Source: a virus
IMG/VR virus record: IMGVR_UViG_3300025322_000534
Location: 1 to 26,089 of that record
Reading direction: 5' to 3' (one strand)
DNA: 26,089 nucleotides
Part shown: one piece after another, positions 7,716 to 15,441 of the stretch
Layout: every line of letters starts with the position of its first letter
Numbering within the stretch: position 1 is the first letter of the stretch
Notes under the pieces: generated by a model
Databases searched by the model: none
Seen by the model: only the letters and a program-made list of their open reading frames with translations
Told to the model about the DNA's origin: nothing
Translations under genes and position numbers: made by a program

Positions 7716-9304
7716 TATGAAAAATATAATCTGAGCCGATGAATTTCGGGGCTTGTGTTACCTGTGGGGGTAATGACGATCCTCGGCTCGAATATATCTC
7801 CCTTCTCTGCGATATTGAATATAGCTTTGGTTTCGTCTCTTGCTTGGAATGTTGCAGAGCCACTCTCCATGTAGGCTGTTTTCCAACCACCATTCTTATC
7901 TAGTTTGTATTGGAACGCGATTGAAGATCCGTCAGGTAATGGTTCACAATAGATCTCGGCGAACTTCCATTCTGTTATATCTGAGGTCATCTTGTCAGAC
8001 TTTGCTTTGAGTTCTAGACCCTCATAGGTTGCGACTGCCTTGGTTGTAGAACTACTAGCCTTAACTCCAAAGTCTGATCCATCTCGATAACTTACCAAGA
8101 CTGTACCATCAACTGAAGCAACTGCTCCGATCTCATCAACCTCTAGATTGTAGTCTAGGTTTAGAGTGAATGGATAGTTCTTGTTGGTACGACCATAACT
8201 ATAGACTCCGTTAAAACCAGATGTAGCGTTAAATACACCCCAAAGAGCCATGTTTCCTACCGATTGCTTGTCAATCCAACTTAAGGCTGTCTGTTCCCAT
8301 TCAAAGAAGTTTACCTGGTCAATCAGGTTACAAACTCCGCCGGGATTACATTTCCCACCTCCTGGGAACTTTCTAACCGGAACTGAATCTGACATATTGG
8401 CGTAGAAGATCTCTCCCTCATCTCCGACTTGGGAAAGTGGGATTTCTGAGTCGATAGAAGCGTTAACACTCTTATTAGGATCTGAGGATCTTGAAGTCCC
8501 TATGATTGTGCGACCATCTCTTTCAACTAAAGTCTTAGCATGGTTTCCTGGGATTAGGTTTAGAGCTTCGTTAGTGAATGACTGATCATACCCCACCATA
8601 GCGAGCCATGATCTATTAGCGATCATTAGAGCGCCTCCGGCCTGCTTCATAGTATGCCAATCTGCATAGTTTAGGTTAATTTTAGGCCAAGCATCTCCTT
8701 CGTCAACATCGTTCCAGTCTGATCTACCTGGTAACTCTTTTCGGTGAAGTGAGGTCCCTGTAACCCAATATAAGAATGTTTGATTAGTATCACTGTACCA
8801 CTCCTCAGCTCCGGTGATCTTTCCGCCTGGGTCATCATAAACTTTACTTACAAACCCATCTGCATCTCTGCGATAAATTGATCCGGTATTTCCAAACTGA
8901 TAGGTATAGCCATCGGTTGATTTAACAAACCATAATACTAGATCATCATAAACAGTTGTAGAACCGGCCGAAGGCGAAGGGCTTGGTGATGGAGAATTAC
9001 TAGGAGTTACACTAGGAGACCTTGATCCAGAGGCAGATGGACTTGGACTAGCAGATGGACTTGGCGTAGGACTTGAAGATAAAGAAGGTGATGGGGATGG
9101 GGTGCTACTTGTACTTGATGAGGGAGAGATACTAGCGCTCGAAGAACTTTGACCTATCCCCTCATCAACTAAGGCTTTCCCGGCACTGAGGGTATCGTTG
9201 ATCTTCCTAACATCTAGGTTAGTCCCAAACTTGAAAGCTCCCCGGATTCCCTTATCGTGATAATCAGATAGTCCGGTGAATGAAGAGATTTCAAATAATG
9301 ACAT
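7715..9304 (-). CDS. Large tail protein, beta-propeller-like, with Ser/Pro insert
   Basis: A 529-residue protein. A short conserved-looking head (MSLFEISSFTGLSDYHDKG, then FKFGTNLDVRK) is followed by a Ser/Pro linker at residues 53-112 and then ~415 residues of strand-rich sequence with repeated motifs such as DLVLWFVKSTDGYTYQFGN, GGALMIANRSWLAMVGYD, and MALWGVFNATSGFNGVYSYG, compatible with a beta-propeller. The end (PRIVITPTGNTSPEIHRLRL) is a beta-sandwich type strand set. A good AAAGGA site stands five bases before the ATG at 9304. Such proteins in short-tailed phages can be nozzle or hub proteins; here that is inference. One CNPGGVCN pair could form a disulfide or metal site. Confidence 0.72.
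   Translation of the reverse strand: MSLFEISSFTGLSDYHDKGIRGAFKFGTNLDVRKINDTLSAGKALVDEGIGQSSSSASISPSSSTSSTPSPSPSLSSSPTPSPSASPSPSASGSRSPSVTPSNSPSPSPSPSAGSTTVYDDLVLWFVKSTDGYTYQFGNTGSIYRRDADGFVSKVYDDPGGKITGAEEWYSDTNQTFLYWVTGTSLHRKELPGRSDWNDVDEGDAWPKINLNYADWHTMKQAGGALMIANRSWLAMVGYDQSFTNEALNLIPGNHAKTLVERDGRTIIGTSRSSDPNKSVNASIDSEIPLSQVGDEGEIFYANMSDSVPVRKFPGGGKCNPGGVCNLIDQVNFFEWEQTALSWIDKQSVGNMALWGVFNATSGFNGVYSYGRTNKNYPFTLNLDYNLEVDEIGAVASVDGTVLVSYRDGSDFGVKASSSTTKAVATYEGLELKAKSDKMTSDITEWKFAEIYCEPLPDGSSIAFQYKLDKNGGWKTAYMESGSATFQARDETKAIFNIAEKGDIFEPRIVITPTGNTSPEIHRLRLYFS
8969..9148 (-). repeat. Ser/Pro linker-coding low-complexity tract
   Basis: Codes for residues 53-112 of the 7715-9304 protein (SPSPS, SASPS, SGSRSPS units with Thr in places). 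It separates the short N-terminal head from the strand-rich body, so it looks like a hinge added into an otherwise conserved protein. Confidence 0.85.
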
Positions 9305-9322
9305 ATAGTTCCTTTATATCAG

Positions 9323-9342
9323 ATAATTCTATCTTAACTCCA
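9323..9342 (-). repeat. Degenerate copy of the intergenic 20-base repeat, copy B
   Basis: Matches the exact repeat of 4721-4740 at 14 of 20 positions, sharing the core ctatctta. It covers the stop codon of the LamG protein gene and lies just upstream of the Shine-Dalgarno site of the next gene, the same placement as the other copies. On the transcribed strand AGATA-GAAT-TATCT is a perfect five-base inverted repeat. Confidence 0.45.
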
Positions 9343-11544
9343 ATCTTTATATTTATCACTCCAGGTTGTCTCTTGATCAGAGTATTTATCAGACCATGTA
9401 GTTCCCTTCTGTGAGAACTTATCACTCCAAGAAGTTCCCTGTGCTTCATACTTATTTTCCCATTCCGCCGGTGAGGGCGAGGCTGAGATAGAAGAACTTG
9501 GCGATAATGAGATTGACCTGGATTCTGAGAGAGAAGGTGATAGAGAGATAGAGAGTGAGGGTGATCGCGATTCGGAAACTGAAGGAGAAAGTGAAGGCGA
9601 GAGTGATTCCGAGACAGATGGGGATCGAGATTCGGACAAAGAAGGTGATCTGGATTCAGAAACACTCTCTGAAACTGACTCAGATCGAGATTCTGATACG
9701 GAGGGAGACCTAGACTCAGATAGGGACTCACTAACAGAGGGAGAAAGCGACTCTGAAGAAGAAGGTGAAGGACTTAGAGAGATTGATCGGGATTCAGAGA
9801 CCGATGGAGATCTGGATTCAGATGGGGATGGTGATAGGGATATAGAGAGTGAGGGTGAAACTGAGGGGGAGAGAGAAGCGGAGACAGAAGGTGAAACTGA
9901 GGGGGAGAGAGAAGCTGAAGAGGATGGAGAGGGAGATAGGGATATGGATCCACTTACAGAAGGACTTAATGAAATTGATAATGAAATTGACGAAGATGGC
10001 GATGGAGAGAGAGATGGAGATCTTGACTCAGATACTGACGGAGAATTTGATTCCGAAGAGCTAGGAGATGGTGAGAGTGAGGGCGAGAGAGATACAGAAA
10101 CGGAAGGGGAGGAAGATTCAGATCCGGTAGCTGAGATAGATCTTGACTCAGATAAACTAGCACTAGAACTTGGTGAGGGGGATAGTGATTCGGAAATACT
10201 CTCAGAAACGGAAGGTGATCTGGAGGGAGATCTTGATTCCGAGACAGAAGGTGAACTGCTAGGAGATGGAGATAGCGATACTGACCGGGATTCGGAAATT
10301 GAAGGGGATAGGGAAACTGATACTGAAGGTGATAGAGAAGACGAGGAACTAGGACTAGGAGATAGAGATGGGGAAAGAGAGAGAGATAAACTAGCTGAAG
10401 AGCTAGGAGAAGGTGAGAGAGAGGGAGAGAGAGATACTGAAACGGAAGGCGATGGAGATCCTACGGTACTCCAAAATGTACTAGGACTATTCTGGTTGTT
10501 ATATTCAGTTACTAACCAATCAGTAGTTAATACAGACAACCTAAACCTAAACTCATCAATCATCCCCGACATAAAATTGGCATTAGTCGGTCCTGTGTAA
10601 CTTAAACAACCAATACGAACTGTATTGGAGGCGTTGTAGGTAGGAGCTATTTTAGCGGCACTATTTTCCTGTACTCCAGAATGGAAGACTTTACCAGTTG
10701 TACCATCATAAGTTCCTGCTACGAAATGCCAAGCATCATCTTGAATATCAGTAGTCCCCGCAACATGTACTCCTCCTTCCGCCCAATGGGATAAGTTTAC
10801 TGCTTGTCCAGTAGCGCGGTCATCAAAAACAATCCCTTGGTTTTCTGGTCCTACTTCATACCAAAAACTTGTAAATATAGTTCTAGTTCCAGTAGCGTTA
10901 ATGTTTGTCCAGGCTTGTAAGCTGTAATTTGTTACAGGTCTAAAGTCTGCGTGATTAGTAATTACAATCTTAGAAGAAGAACCATTAAACCCAGCACCTT
11001 GTCCAACCTTCCCATTTCCAGCACTATAGGTAATAGAGGTATCTGTCCCATCGTGATTACTAGCGGTGCTATCGTGTGAGTCTGAGTGTAGGTGATAAAC
11101 TGCTTTATAATCTGACCAGACTGCCTGCGCCCCATAAGTATCCGTATCTGCATAGGCAGTTGCACTAGCGTTTCCTGCCCACAGATAGAGTGAAGTGTCG
11201 GTAGCTGTAGCCAAAGTAGGAACCTTAGCCCATACTTCAGCAAGACTACTAGCAGGAGTAATTGAAACAATCTCAAAAGGTATCTCAGTTGTTCCAGCAC
11301 TATCTGTAGTTATTCTCAAATCTGCTCCAGTTGAGAGCATCGCAGAGTAAACTGAGGCGGGTATATTCCCATCTTTAATCAGTACAGGGAAGTTGGTTAA
11401 GTCAGAGGCTCCTGATACTTTGGTGTTGTCTGATTTTATCTGGGCGGATACTGTCCATTCGTATGAAAAACCATTTAATAATAATTCATCATTACTCTCT
11501 TGTAGTAAAGAACTATTGTTTTCTTGTAGTATAAAGTTGGTCAT
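9334..11544 (-). CDS. Virion surface lectin-like protein: DUF2341, LamG, (Ser-X)n stalk, W-repeats
   Basis: A 736-residue protein. Residues ~27-140 match a DUF2341 pattern (NFPVLIKDGNIPASVY, EIPFEIVSI, EVWAKVPTLA, SLYLWAGNASA). Residues ~145-350 form a LamG/concanavalin-like lectin domain (AVYHLHSDSHDSTASNHDG, AGFNGSSSKIVI, WHFVAGTYDG, MIDEFRFR). Residues 363-692 are a low-complexity stalk with Ser at almost every second position. The C-terminus (695-736) holds four units of an 11-residue repeat starting WENKY or WSDK(Y/F). No signal peptide is seen, as expected for a virion protein. A 26-base gap without an obvious Shine-Dalgarno site precedes it. Best reading: an extended fibre or decoration that displays a glycan-binding head on a Ser-rich rod. 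The C-terminal repeats could anchor it or oligomerise it. Confidence 0.85.
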   Translation of the reverse strand: MTNFILQENNSSLLQESNDELLLNGFSYEWTVSAQIKSDNTKVSGASDLTNFPVLIKDGNIPASVYSAMLSTGADLRITTDSAGTTEIPFEIVSITPASSLAEVWAKVPTLATATDTSLYLWAGNASATAYADTDTYGAQAVWSDYKAVYHLHSDSHDSTASNHDGTDTSITYSAGNGKVGQGAGFNGSSSKIVITNHADFRPVTNYSLQAWTNINATGTRTIFTSFWYEVGPENQGIVFDDRATGQAVNLSHWAEGGVHVAGTTDIQDDAWHFVAGTYDGTTGKVFHSGVQENSAAKIAPTYNASNTVRIGCLSYTGPTNANFMSGMIDEFRFRLSVLTTDWLVTEYNNQNSPSTFWSTVGSPSPSVSVSLSPSLSPSPSSSASLSLSLSPSLSPSPSSSSSLSPSVSVSLSPSISESRSVSLSPSPSSSPSVSESRSPSRSPSVSESISESLSPSPSSSASLSESRSISATGSESSSPSVSVSLSPSLSPSPSSSESNSPSVSESRSPSLSPSPSSSISLSISLSPSVSGSISLSPSPSSSASLSPSVSPSVSASLSPSVSPSLSISLSPSPSESRSPSVSESRSISLSPSPSSSESLSPSVSESLSESRSPSVSESRSESVSESVSESRSPSLSESRSPSVSESLSPSLSPSVSESRSPSLSISLSPSLSESRSISLSPSSSISASPSPAEWENKYEAQGTSWSDKFSQKGTTWSDKYSDQETTWSDKYKDWS
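9337..9462 (-). repeat. Four 11-residue Trp repeats (WSDK type)
   Basis: The last 42 codons read WENKYEAQGTS, WSDKFSQKGTT, WSDKYSDQETT and the truncated WSDKYKDWS. The period is 11 residues with W at 1, K at 4, aromatic at 5 and Thr/Ser at 10-11. The coding DNA is diverged between units, so this is an old repeat kept at protein level. Confidence 0.85.
9469..10458 (-). repeat. Alternating (Ser-X)n stalk-coding tract with purine-rich plus strand
   Basis: About 990 bases code for residues 363-692 of the LamG protein. Ser occupies nearly every second position, with X mainly Pro, Leu, Val, Glu, Arg, Ile or Ala. Nearly the whole plus strand is G/A-rich and the transcript U/C-rich. Synonymous Ser codons are mixed, but exact 26-base direct repeats remain at 9854-9879 and 9890-9915, showing local duplication. 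Confidence 0.9.
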
Positions 11545-11570
11545 ACATAGTTATATTTCATCTATTAGAG

Positions 11571-12185
11571 TTATCTGTAACAAATAACATTACAGGTTAA
11601 AGTTCCTGCTGTTGGAGTTCCTGTTTTACTCCAGGTAATTGTGAAGCCGTCTGAGTCATAAGACTTTAACACTCCTAATTGGTCCCAGGTAGAGGCGTCA
11701 GAATAAGCCACTATGTATCCTGCCAATGTTCTATAAACATTATTTGCTGAAACATAATACCCCTTAACCGTTCTAGCACTATCTGCCAACATAATGCTCA
11801 TATATGTTGTAGCAGTTACATTCATTATTACCTGCATACTGGTTGGTTGAAATCCCACTCCTGTATAAGAAACATCACCAGCAACACCAGCGGCATCTCT
11901 GGTAATGGCAATTACTTTAGACAAAAGGCGGGTAGTTACTCCCCCAGAACCGACGGCATTTAATTGAGTAGCTGTCGCTGTCAGAGCTACATCTTCATTT
12001 ATTTTAGGAGATGTTAAAGTTTTATTGGTGAGGGTTTTAGTTGTAGCCGATAGCAGGGTGTCTATATTAGCCAATGTCACTTTCTGCGTTACAGGTGTTC
12101 CTGCTGGGTCATCCACTATTGCCAGGAGGTCTGTACCTATGGGAGTAGTGTTTTCTGTGAGAGCGGTTATTTTTGCATCTGCCAT
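11571..12185 (-). CDS. Tail fibre-like protein
   Basis: A 204-residue protein. The N-terminus ITALTENTTPIGTDLLAIVD followed by PAGTPVTQKVTLANI is a pattern frequent at the start of phage fibre and tail-appendage proteins, and TKTLTNKTLTSPKINEDV is the linking segment commonly next to it. Residues ~85-204 form a beta-rich C-terminal domain (GVGFQPTSMQVIMNVTAT, MSIMLADSA, GFTITWSKTGTPTAG) that may be the receptor-facing part. A strong AAGGAG site lies five bases before the ATG. It is the first gene after the sugar module and opens the block of surface proteins. A receptor-binding role is likely but not proved; there is no enzymatic motif. Confidence 0.8.
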   Translation of the reverse strand: MADAKITALTENTTPIGTDLLAIVDDPAGTPVTQKVTLANIDTLLSATTKTLTNKTLTSPKINEDVALTATATQLNAVGSGGVTTRLLSKVIAITRDAAGVAGDVSYTGVGFQPTSMQVIMNVTATTYMSIMLADSARTVKGYYVSANNVYRTLAGYIVAYSDASTWDQLGVLKSYDSDGFTITWSKTGTPTAGTLTCNVICYR

Positions 12186-12250
12186 ATTTTCTCCTTATTT
12201 AATTTAATGAGTTGGTAAATTATAATTTTCATAGTTATAGATCCCTCTTA

Positions 12251-12280
12251 AGCATAGAGAATAAAACTATCTTATGGCAA
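12251..12280 (-). promoter_or_regulatory. Possible promoter over intergenic repeat copy C, upstream of the fibre gene
   Basis: In the 103-base gap after the large glycosyltransferase gene, the transcribed strand shows TTGCCA (12275-12280) and TATGCT (12251-12256) 18 bases apart, a fair sigma-70 type pair. Bases 12261-12280 are an exact copy of the 20-base motif at 4721-4740. The -10 part is not conserved at the other copies, so the promoter call is weak; the repeat itself is certain. Confidence 0.4.
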
Positions 12281-12288
12281 CCTGGTTA

Positions 12289-13980
12289 CTAACTTAACTT
12301 TAGGAAATCAAAGTCGCTTTTTTCCCAACCGGGTATCTCATAAATGTTTCCCTCGGTCCAACCCTCTGTAAACTTCTTGTTGACGAATTGGTCCGGACTC
12401 CATCTTGTCGCGGTGAGATTTCCACCATGACGAATATCGAGATTAGGATATTTAGAAGAATAACTCTCGCAAGTATTGTCATCAACTCTCTCTGGCCTTA
12501 GGTGAGTTCCAGGTTCGAATCCCATACTGCGAACCCACTTATTGAAATCGTGATCTCCATGAGCCTTGATTCTTTCTTTAACCATCTCTACTCTCTTTTT
12601 ATAGTGTTTGACTGCTAGTTCTCTATTGACACAAATACCAGAGACTTGCTTACAATCATTGGTCTTAACAGTGTTACCGGTCTCGGAGTTTACCTTGACC
12701 ATATTCACATTGTAGTACCAGACATCATCCTTGGGAGGAGTGAAGTCGAAGTGAGATGGATGATATACCACATCATGTTCACAAAAGAACACATACTTAG
12801 TCTCAAGGGCTTCTAGAGCCGATAGAATCTGCTTGAACATAGTGAAATACCCTCGTTTGTCCCCACTTACAACATTTTTGTCCCCAAATGACATGGGTTT
12901 TAGGGATGATGACACTATGGGTAGTCCTATGCTCTTCAATTGACTTTGTACGCGGTGAGCGATACTTAATTTTAATTGGTTATCTGTATAGAAGATAATC
13001 CCTTTATCTGATTTATTCATTTGTCCTCCTAGTTTATTAAGATCTTTCTCTGTCCATCCGGGAATGGGCCAGAACTTTTCTATCATCCAACTTAATGGCT
13101 TTTTAGCTCCCGGCCACTTATTATTTAACCATAGGTCTTGAGAATACTGTTTGGCGTGATCAACCTGCTTATTAGATTGCGGATAAGGGAATGAGAAGTC
13201 TCCACCCTGAGTTCTAAACATATGTGCATACCAGGTGTTTTTACTACACACCATCTTCCCACCAGATAGCCAACTCTTGCAAGCTAACTCGGTTCCCATC
13301 TGTCCCCATGATCCATGTTCCTCATCCATCCCACCCAACTCTTCGTATCGTTTCTTTTCTAGGAACCAACAGGCTCCAATACAACTCATCGTATCTATGA
13401 TCTGACCGGTATTCTCTGGTCTATTCTTAAGTTCTCCCCAATAATTAAAGTGAAGAGTCGAGTCAAACCTCCAACCGATTGTCTTCCTGGACCATCGAGG
13501 TTCCCAGATAATGATTCTCTCAAACTCTGTACTATCACATCCTGACTTTCCCTTTCCTTCTCCCGGCTTCTGACATTCTTTGGGAGTTGGTCCCTGATAC
13601 CATTCATTACCACACTTCTTGCACTTCCAGTTGAATACATGAAGGTTATATTGCATTGGTACAACAGTATAATCTGGCTTACAGTCTGCCATTAACTTAA
13701 CATCAAATCCTTCGTCAACGATACAGTGAGCATCGAGCTTCATTATGTACTTACCTCTAGCGAGTCTAGAAGCTTCGTTTATTGCTTGTCTTTGTCCTAC
13801 TGACTCTTTATGGTAAACAATAATGACATCTTTATTGTCAACTAATTCTGGTTTTGACCATGCTCCATCCAGGATCACAATTATCTCTGTATCTGCCCTT
13901 CTTTTATTCAATACATCTTCTACTGTCTTTCTGAGAAACTCTTCGTTCCTTGCGGTGATTAGTACCGATACATCTGTCAT
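12289..13980 (-). CDS. Two-domain glycosyltransferase: GT2-type domain with zinc-ribbon insert plus second GT-A-like domain
   Basis: A 563-residue protein. Residues 1-~260 are a family-2 type GT-A domain (VSVLITARNEEFLRKTVEDV; donor/metal region KLDAHC at 81-86). Cysteines at 120, 123, 136 and 148 (CKKC...C...C) form a likely zinc ribbon inserted in this domain. Residues ~326-563 form a second domain (GIIFYTDNQL, PMSFGDKNVVSGDKRGYFTM, VFFCEHDVVYHPSHFDF, IYEIPGWEKSDFDFLKL) clearly related to the whole 15434-16171 protein. The first domain is related to the 17824-18543 protein. So this gene fuses the two glycosyltransferase types present separately in the cassette. The ATG overlaps the stop of the dehydrogenase gene as ATGA. 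No membrane segments, so cytoplasmic action is expected. Sugar donor and acceptor are unknown. Confidence 0.85.
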   Translation of the reverse strand: MTDVSVLITARNEEFLRKTVEDVLNKRRADTEIIVILDGAWSKPELVDNKDVIIVYHKESVGQRQAINEASRLARGKYIMKLDAHCIVDEGFDVKLMADCKPDYTVVPMQYNLHVFNWKCKKCGNEWYQGPTPKECQKPGEGKGKSGCDSTEFERIIIWEPRWSRKTIGWRFDSTLHFNYWGELKNRPENTGQIIDTMSCIGACWFLEKKRYEELGGMDEEHGSWGQMGTELACKSWLSGGKMVCSKNTWYAHMFRTQGGDFSFPYPQSNKQVDHAKQYSQDLWLNNKWPGAKKPLSWMIEKFWPIPGWTEKDLNKLGGQMNKSDKGIIFYTDNQLKLSIAHRVQSQLKSIGLPIVSSSLKPMSFGDKNVVSGDKRGYFTMFKQILSALEALETKYVFFCEHDVVYHPSHFDFTPPKDDVWYYNVNMVKVNSETGNTVKTNDCKQVSGICVNRELAVKHYKKRVEMVKERIKAHGDHDFNKWVRSMGFEPGTHLRPERVDDNTCESYSSKYPNLDIRHGGNLTATRWSPDQFVNKKFTEGWTEGNIYEIPGWEKSDFDFLKLS

Positions 13981-14948
13981 TTGTCCAACCCCCTATTCCC
14001 ACTAAATCCTATACCTTCAAAGCCTGTCCTAATTATAAACTTCTGCCAGATCGGATTCTTTGGTATTAGCTGTTCTTTGTTATCGTAACCTTTACGCCAC
14101 TTGTTAGCGTTCTTCTCTATTTGATGTTCCACGATTGGGAGAGCCTTTCTCATCTGTCTCATCCGATATGCAAGGGCGTTCATATCTTTTGGTAAACATT
14201 TCCCGGACCATCCACGATTGTTGGGATATACAAATGAATGGGTACGACCTAGCCTTGGATCTAACACTAAACCCTCCCTGATGCGGTTAAACGAGGATTT
14301 GAAGGTATTTGCTATATCATATACATCATTCCAGTAATCAACCCTCTGCATTATCCACAGGTTCTCACAATACTTAATGATTTCCGCTTCCATAGCAGTA
14401 CAAAGGTGAATTGGAGCGTTAGCGTGAAGAACTAAGGAAAAGAAGCCGGCAATCGCGTTACAAGTCTCTTCATCTCCACCTATAATCTGGAAAGCATCTC
14501 TTCGGGGTTCGAGTAATGGGTGTCCGAGTGTCTCTCCGACATATTCCGGACTCATCGCGATCTTAACTTGATAGTAATTGGCTAGTCTATCGGTGGTCCC
14601 GATCTCTACAGTGCTTTTAATTAGGAAGTAATCCACATTTTTTCGGTACTTTTCAACCGACTTTTCCACAATTGAGACATCACACTGACCAGTTTCGGGG
14701 TTCATTGGGGTAGGAACTCCGATAATCGCTAAATCATAGTGGGGAAGGTGTTCTAATCCTATCAAATTAGTGTTAAGGACTATTGTTTCACCATCCTGTT
14801 TCCTGACAATCCCATCACTACCGACATAATGAGCGTTCTTGAAGTATTTACCCATGTATTGACCAACCCATCCGTAACCTATGAGGAGAACTTTGGGTTC
14901 TTTGTTGACTACATCACTACTTGACTCTGGTTTACCTAAGTTTTTCAT
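13977..14948 (-). CDS. UDP-glucose/GDP-mannose dehydrogenase family protein, short form
   Basis: A 323-residue protein. The N-terminal Rossmann motif is G24-Y-G-W-V-G29. The family landmarks follow: IIGVPTPMNPETGQCD, FLIKSTVEIGTTDRL, MSPEYVGE, and a central helix with EAEIIKYCENLW. The catalytic cysteine is about residue 251 in GWSGKCLPKD, matching the family GG-x-C-x-PKD signature. Family members oxidise a nucleotide sugar to the uronic acid with NAD and are usually ~390-450 residues; this one ends shortly after the cysteine motif and seems to lack the C-terminal nucleotide-sugar-binding domain. It may therefore be a reduced enzyme or use another substrate. Its start overlaps the upstream gene by 17 bases and its end overlaps the glycosyltransferase ATG, so supply of an activated sugar to that enzyme is a reasonable inference. 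Confidence 0.88.
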   Translation of the reverse strand: MKNLGKPESSSDVVNKEPKVLLIGYGWVGQYMGKYFKNAHYVGSDGIVRKQDGETIVLNTNLIGLEHLPHYDLAIIGVPTPMNPETGQCDVSIVEKSVEKYRKNVDYFLIKSTVEIGTTDRLANYYQVKIAMSPEYVGETLGHPLLEPRRDAFQIIGGDEETCNAIAGFFSLVLHANAPIHLCTAMEAEIIKYCENLWIMQRVDYWNDVYDIANTFKSSFNRIREGLVLDPRLGRTHSFVYPNNRGWSGKCLPKDMNALAYRMRQMRKALPIVEHQIEKNANKWRKGYDNKEQLIPKNPIWQKFIIRTGFEGIGFSGNRGLDK

Positions 14949-15441
14949 AATACTCCTCTACATCAATTTTGTTTGATAATACTGTTGTGTATGGTTTGAA
15001 TTTCTTGTAGTCGTAACGATAGCGATAATGGTCCCAGATTCGATCGTATCGGTAGAACTTGTTGATCTCAGGCTCTGAATCGTGAATTATCACGATGTCA
15101 GCGCTATATTTGAACTTGATAGCAAACTTGTGTCTATGTCGGGCAGGTCTTCCATCAATTAAGACTACACCCCACCTTAGTTTATCCATCCCTGTATTGA
15201 TTGATTCTTCTCGCGTATGTAGGAAAATGTCGTGAGTTTCACTTCGGTAGTCTTCAAAATTGGTAATCCACTTAGGATCGGTATCGACACTCATTAGATA
15301 ACGCCCTTGGTCTTTACATAACCAATGTAGTATGGGGGTACTGTTCCATCCCATTCCAAGCTCTAGGACCGGTTTAGTAGGCACTCTTTCGATTGCTTTT
15401 ACGAGTATGGGGAGGTGGCTACCATGTAGATCGTTATTCAT
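14932..15441 (-). CDS. Putative SAM-dependent methyltransferase-like protein
   Basis: A 169-residue protein with a Rossmann-type order: PVLELGMGWNSTPILHWL (motif I-like, residues ~24-41), YLMSVDTDPKW (acidic end of strand 2), WGVVLIDGRPARHRHKFAIK (strand 4 with Asp-Gly) and ADIVIIHDSEPE (strand 5). This is the order of class I methyltransferases, though motif I is not the classical GxGxG. The LIDG-x-PARHR element recalls polysaccharide O-methyltransferase relatives; that link is tentative. It overlaps the upstream GT-like gene by 8 bases and the dehydrogenase gene by 17 bases. Methylation of a sugar built by the neighbours is an inference from the context. Confidence 0.65.
   Translation of the reverse strand: MNNDLHGSHLPILVKAIERVPTKPVLELGMGWNSTPILHWLCKDQGRYLMSVDTDPKWITNFEDYRSETHDIFLHTREESINTGMDKLRWGVVLIDGRPARHRHKFAIKFKYSADIVIIHDSEPEINKFYRYDRIWDHYRYRYDYKKFKPYTTVLSNKIDVEEYYEKLR

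Noticed and set aside
9291-9731. A 146-codon minus-strand frame overlapping the stalk end and the next gene start
   Set aside because: Alternative frame over repeats; the true frames on both sides are well supported by domains and ribosome sites.
9469-10458. CRISPR array
   Set aside because: The repeats are short, imperfect, coding and without regular unique spacers.
9849-10600. Long plus-strand frames rich in Glu, Asp, Gly and Arg across the Ser-rich stalk tract
   Set aside because: They are the antisense reading of the (Ser-X)n codons; acidic low-complexity content follows from the G/A-rich strand, and no ribosome site or neighbour context supports them.
9334-12185. Diversity-generating retroelement target in fibre or lectin genes
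   Set aside because: No reverse transcriptase gene and no template/variable repeat pair with adenine-specific changes is visible in the window.
12186-12233. A 21-codon frame starting MKIIIYQLIK before the fibre gene
   Set aside because: It runs across the fibre gene's ribosome site and into that gene without its own ribosome site; AT-rich chance frame is more likely.
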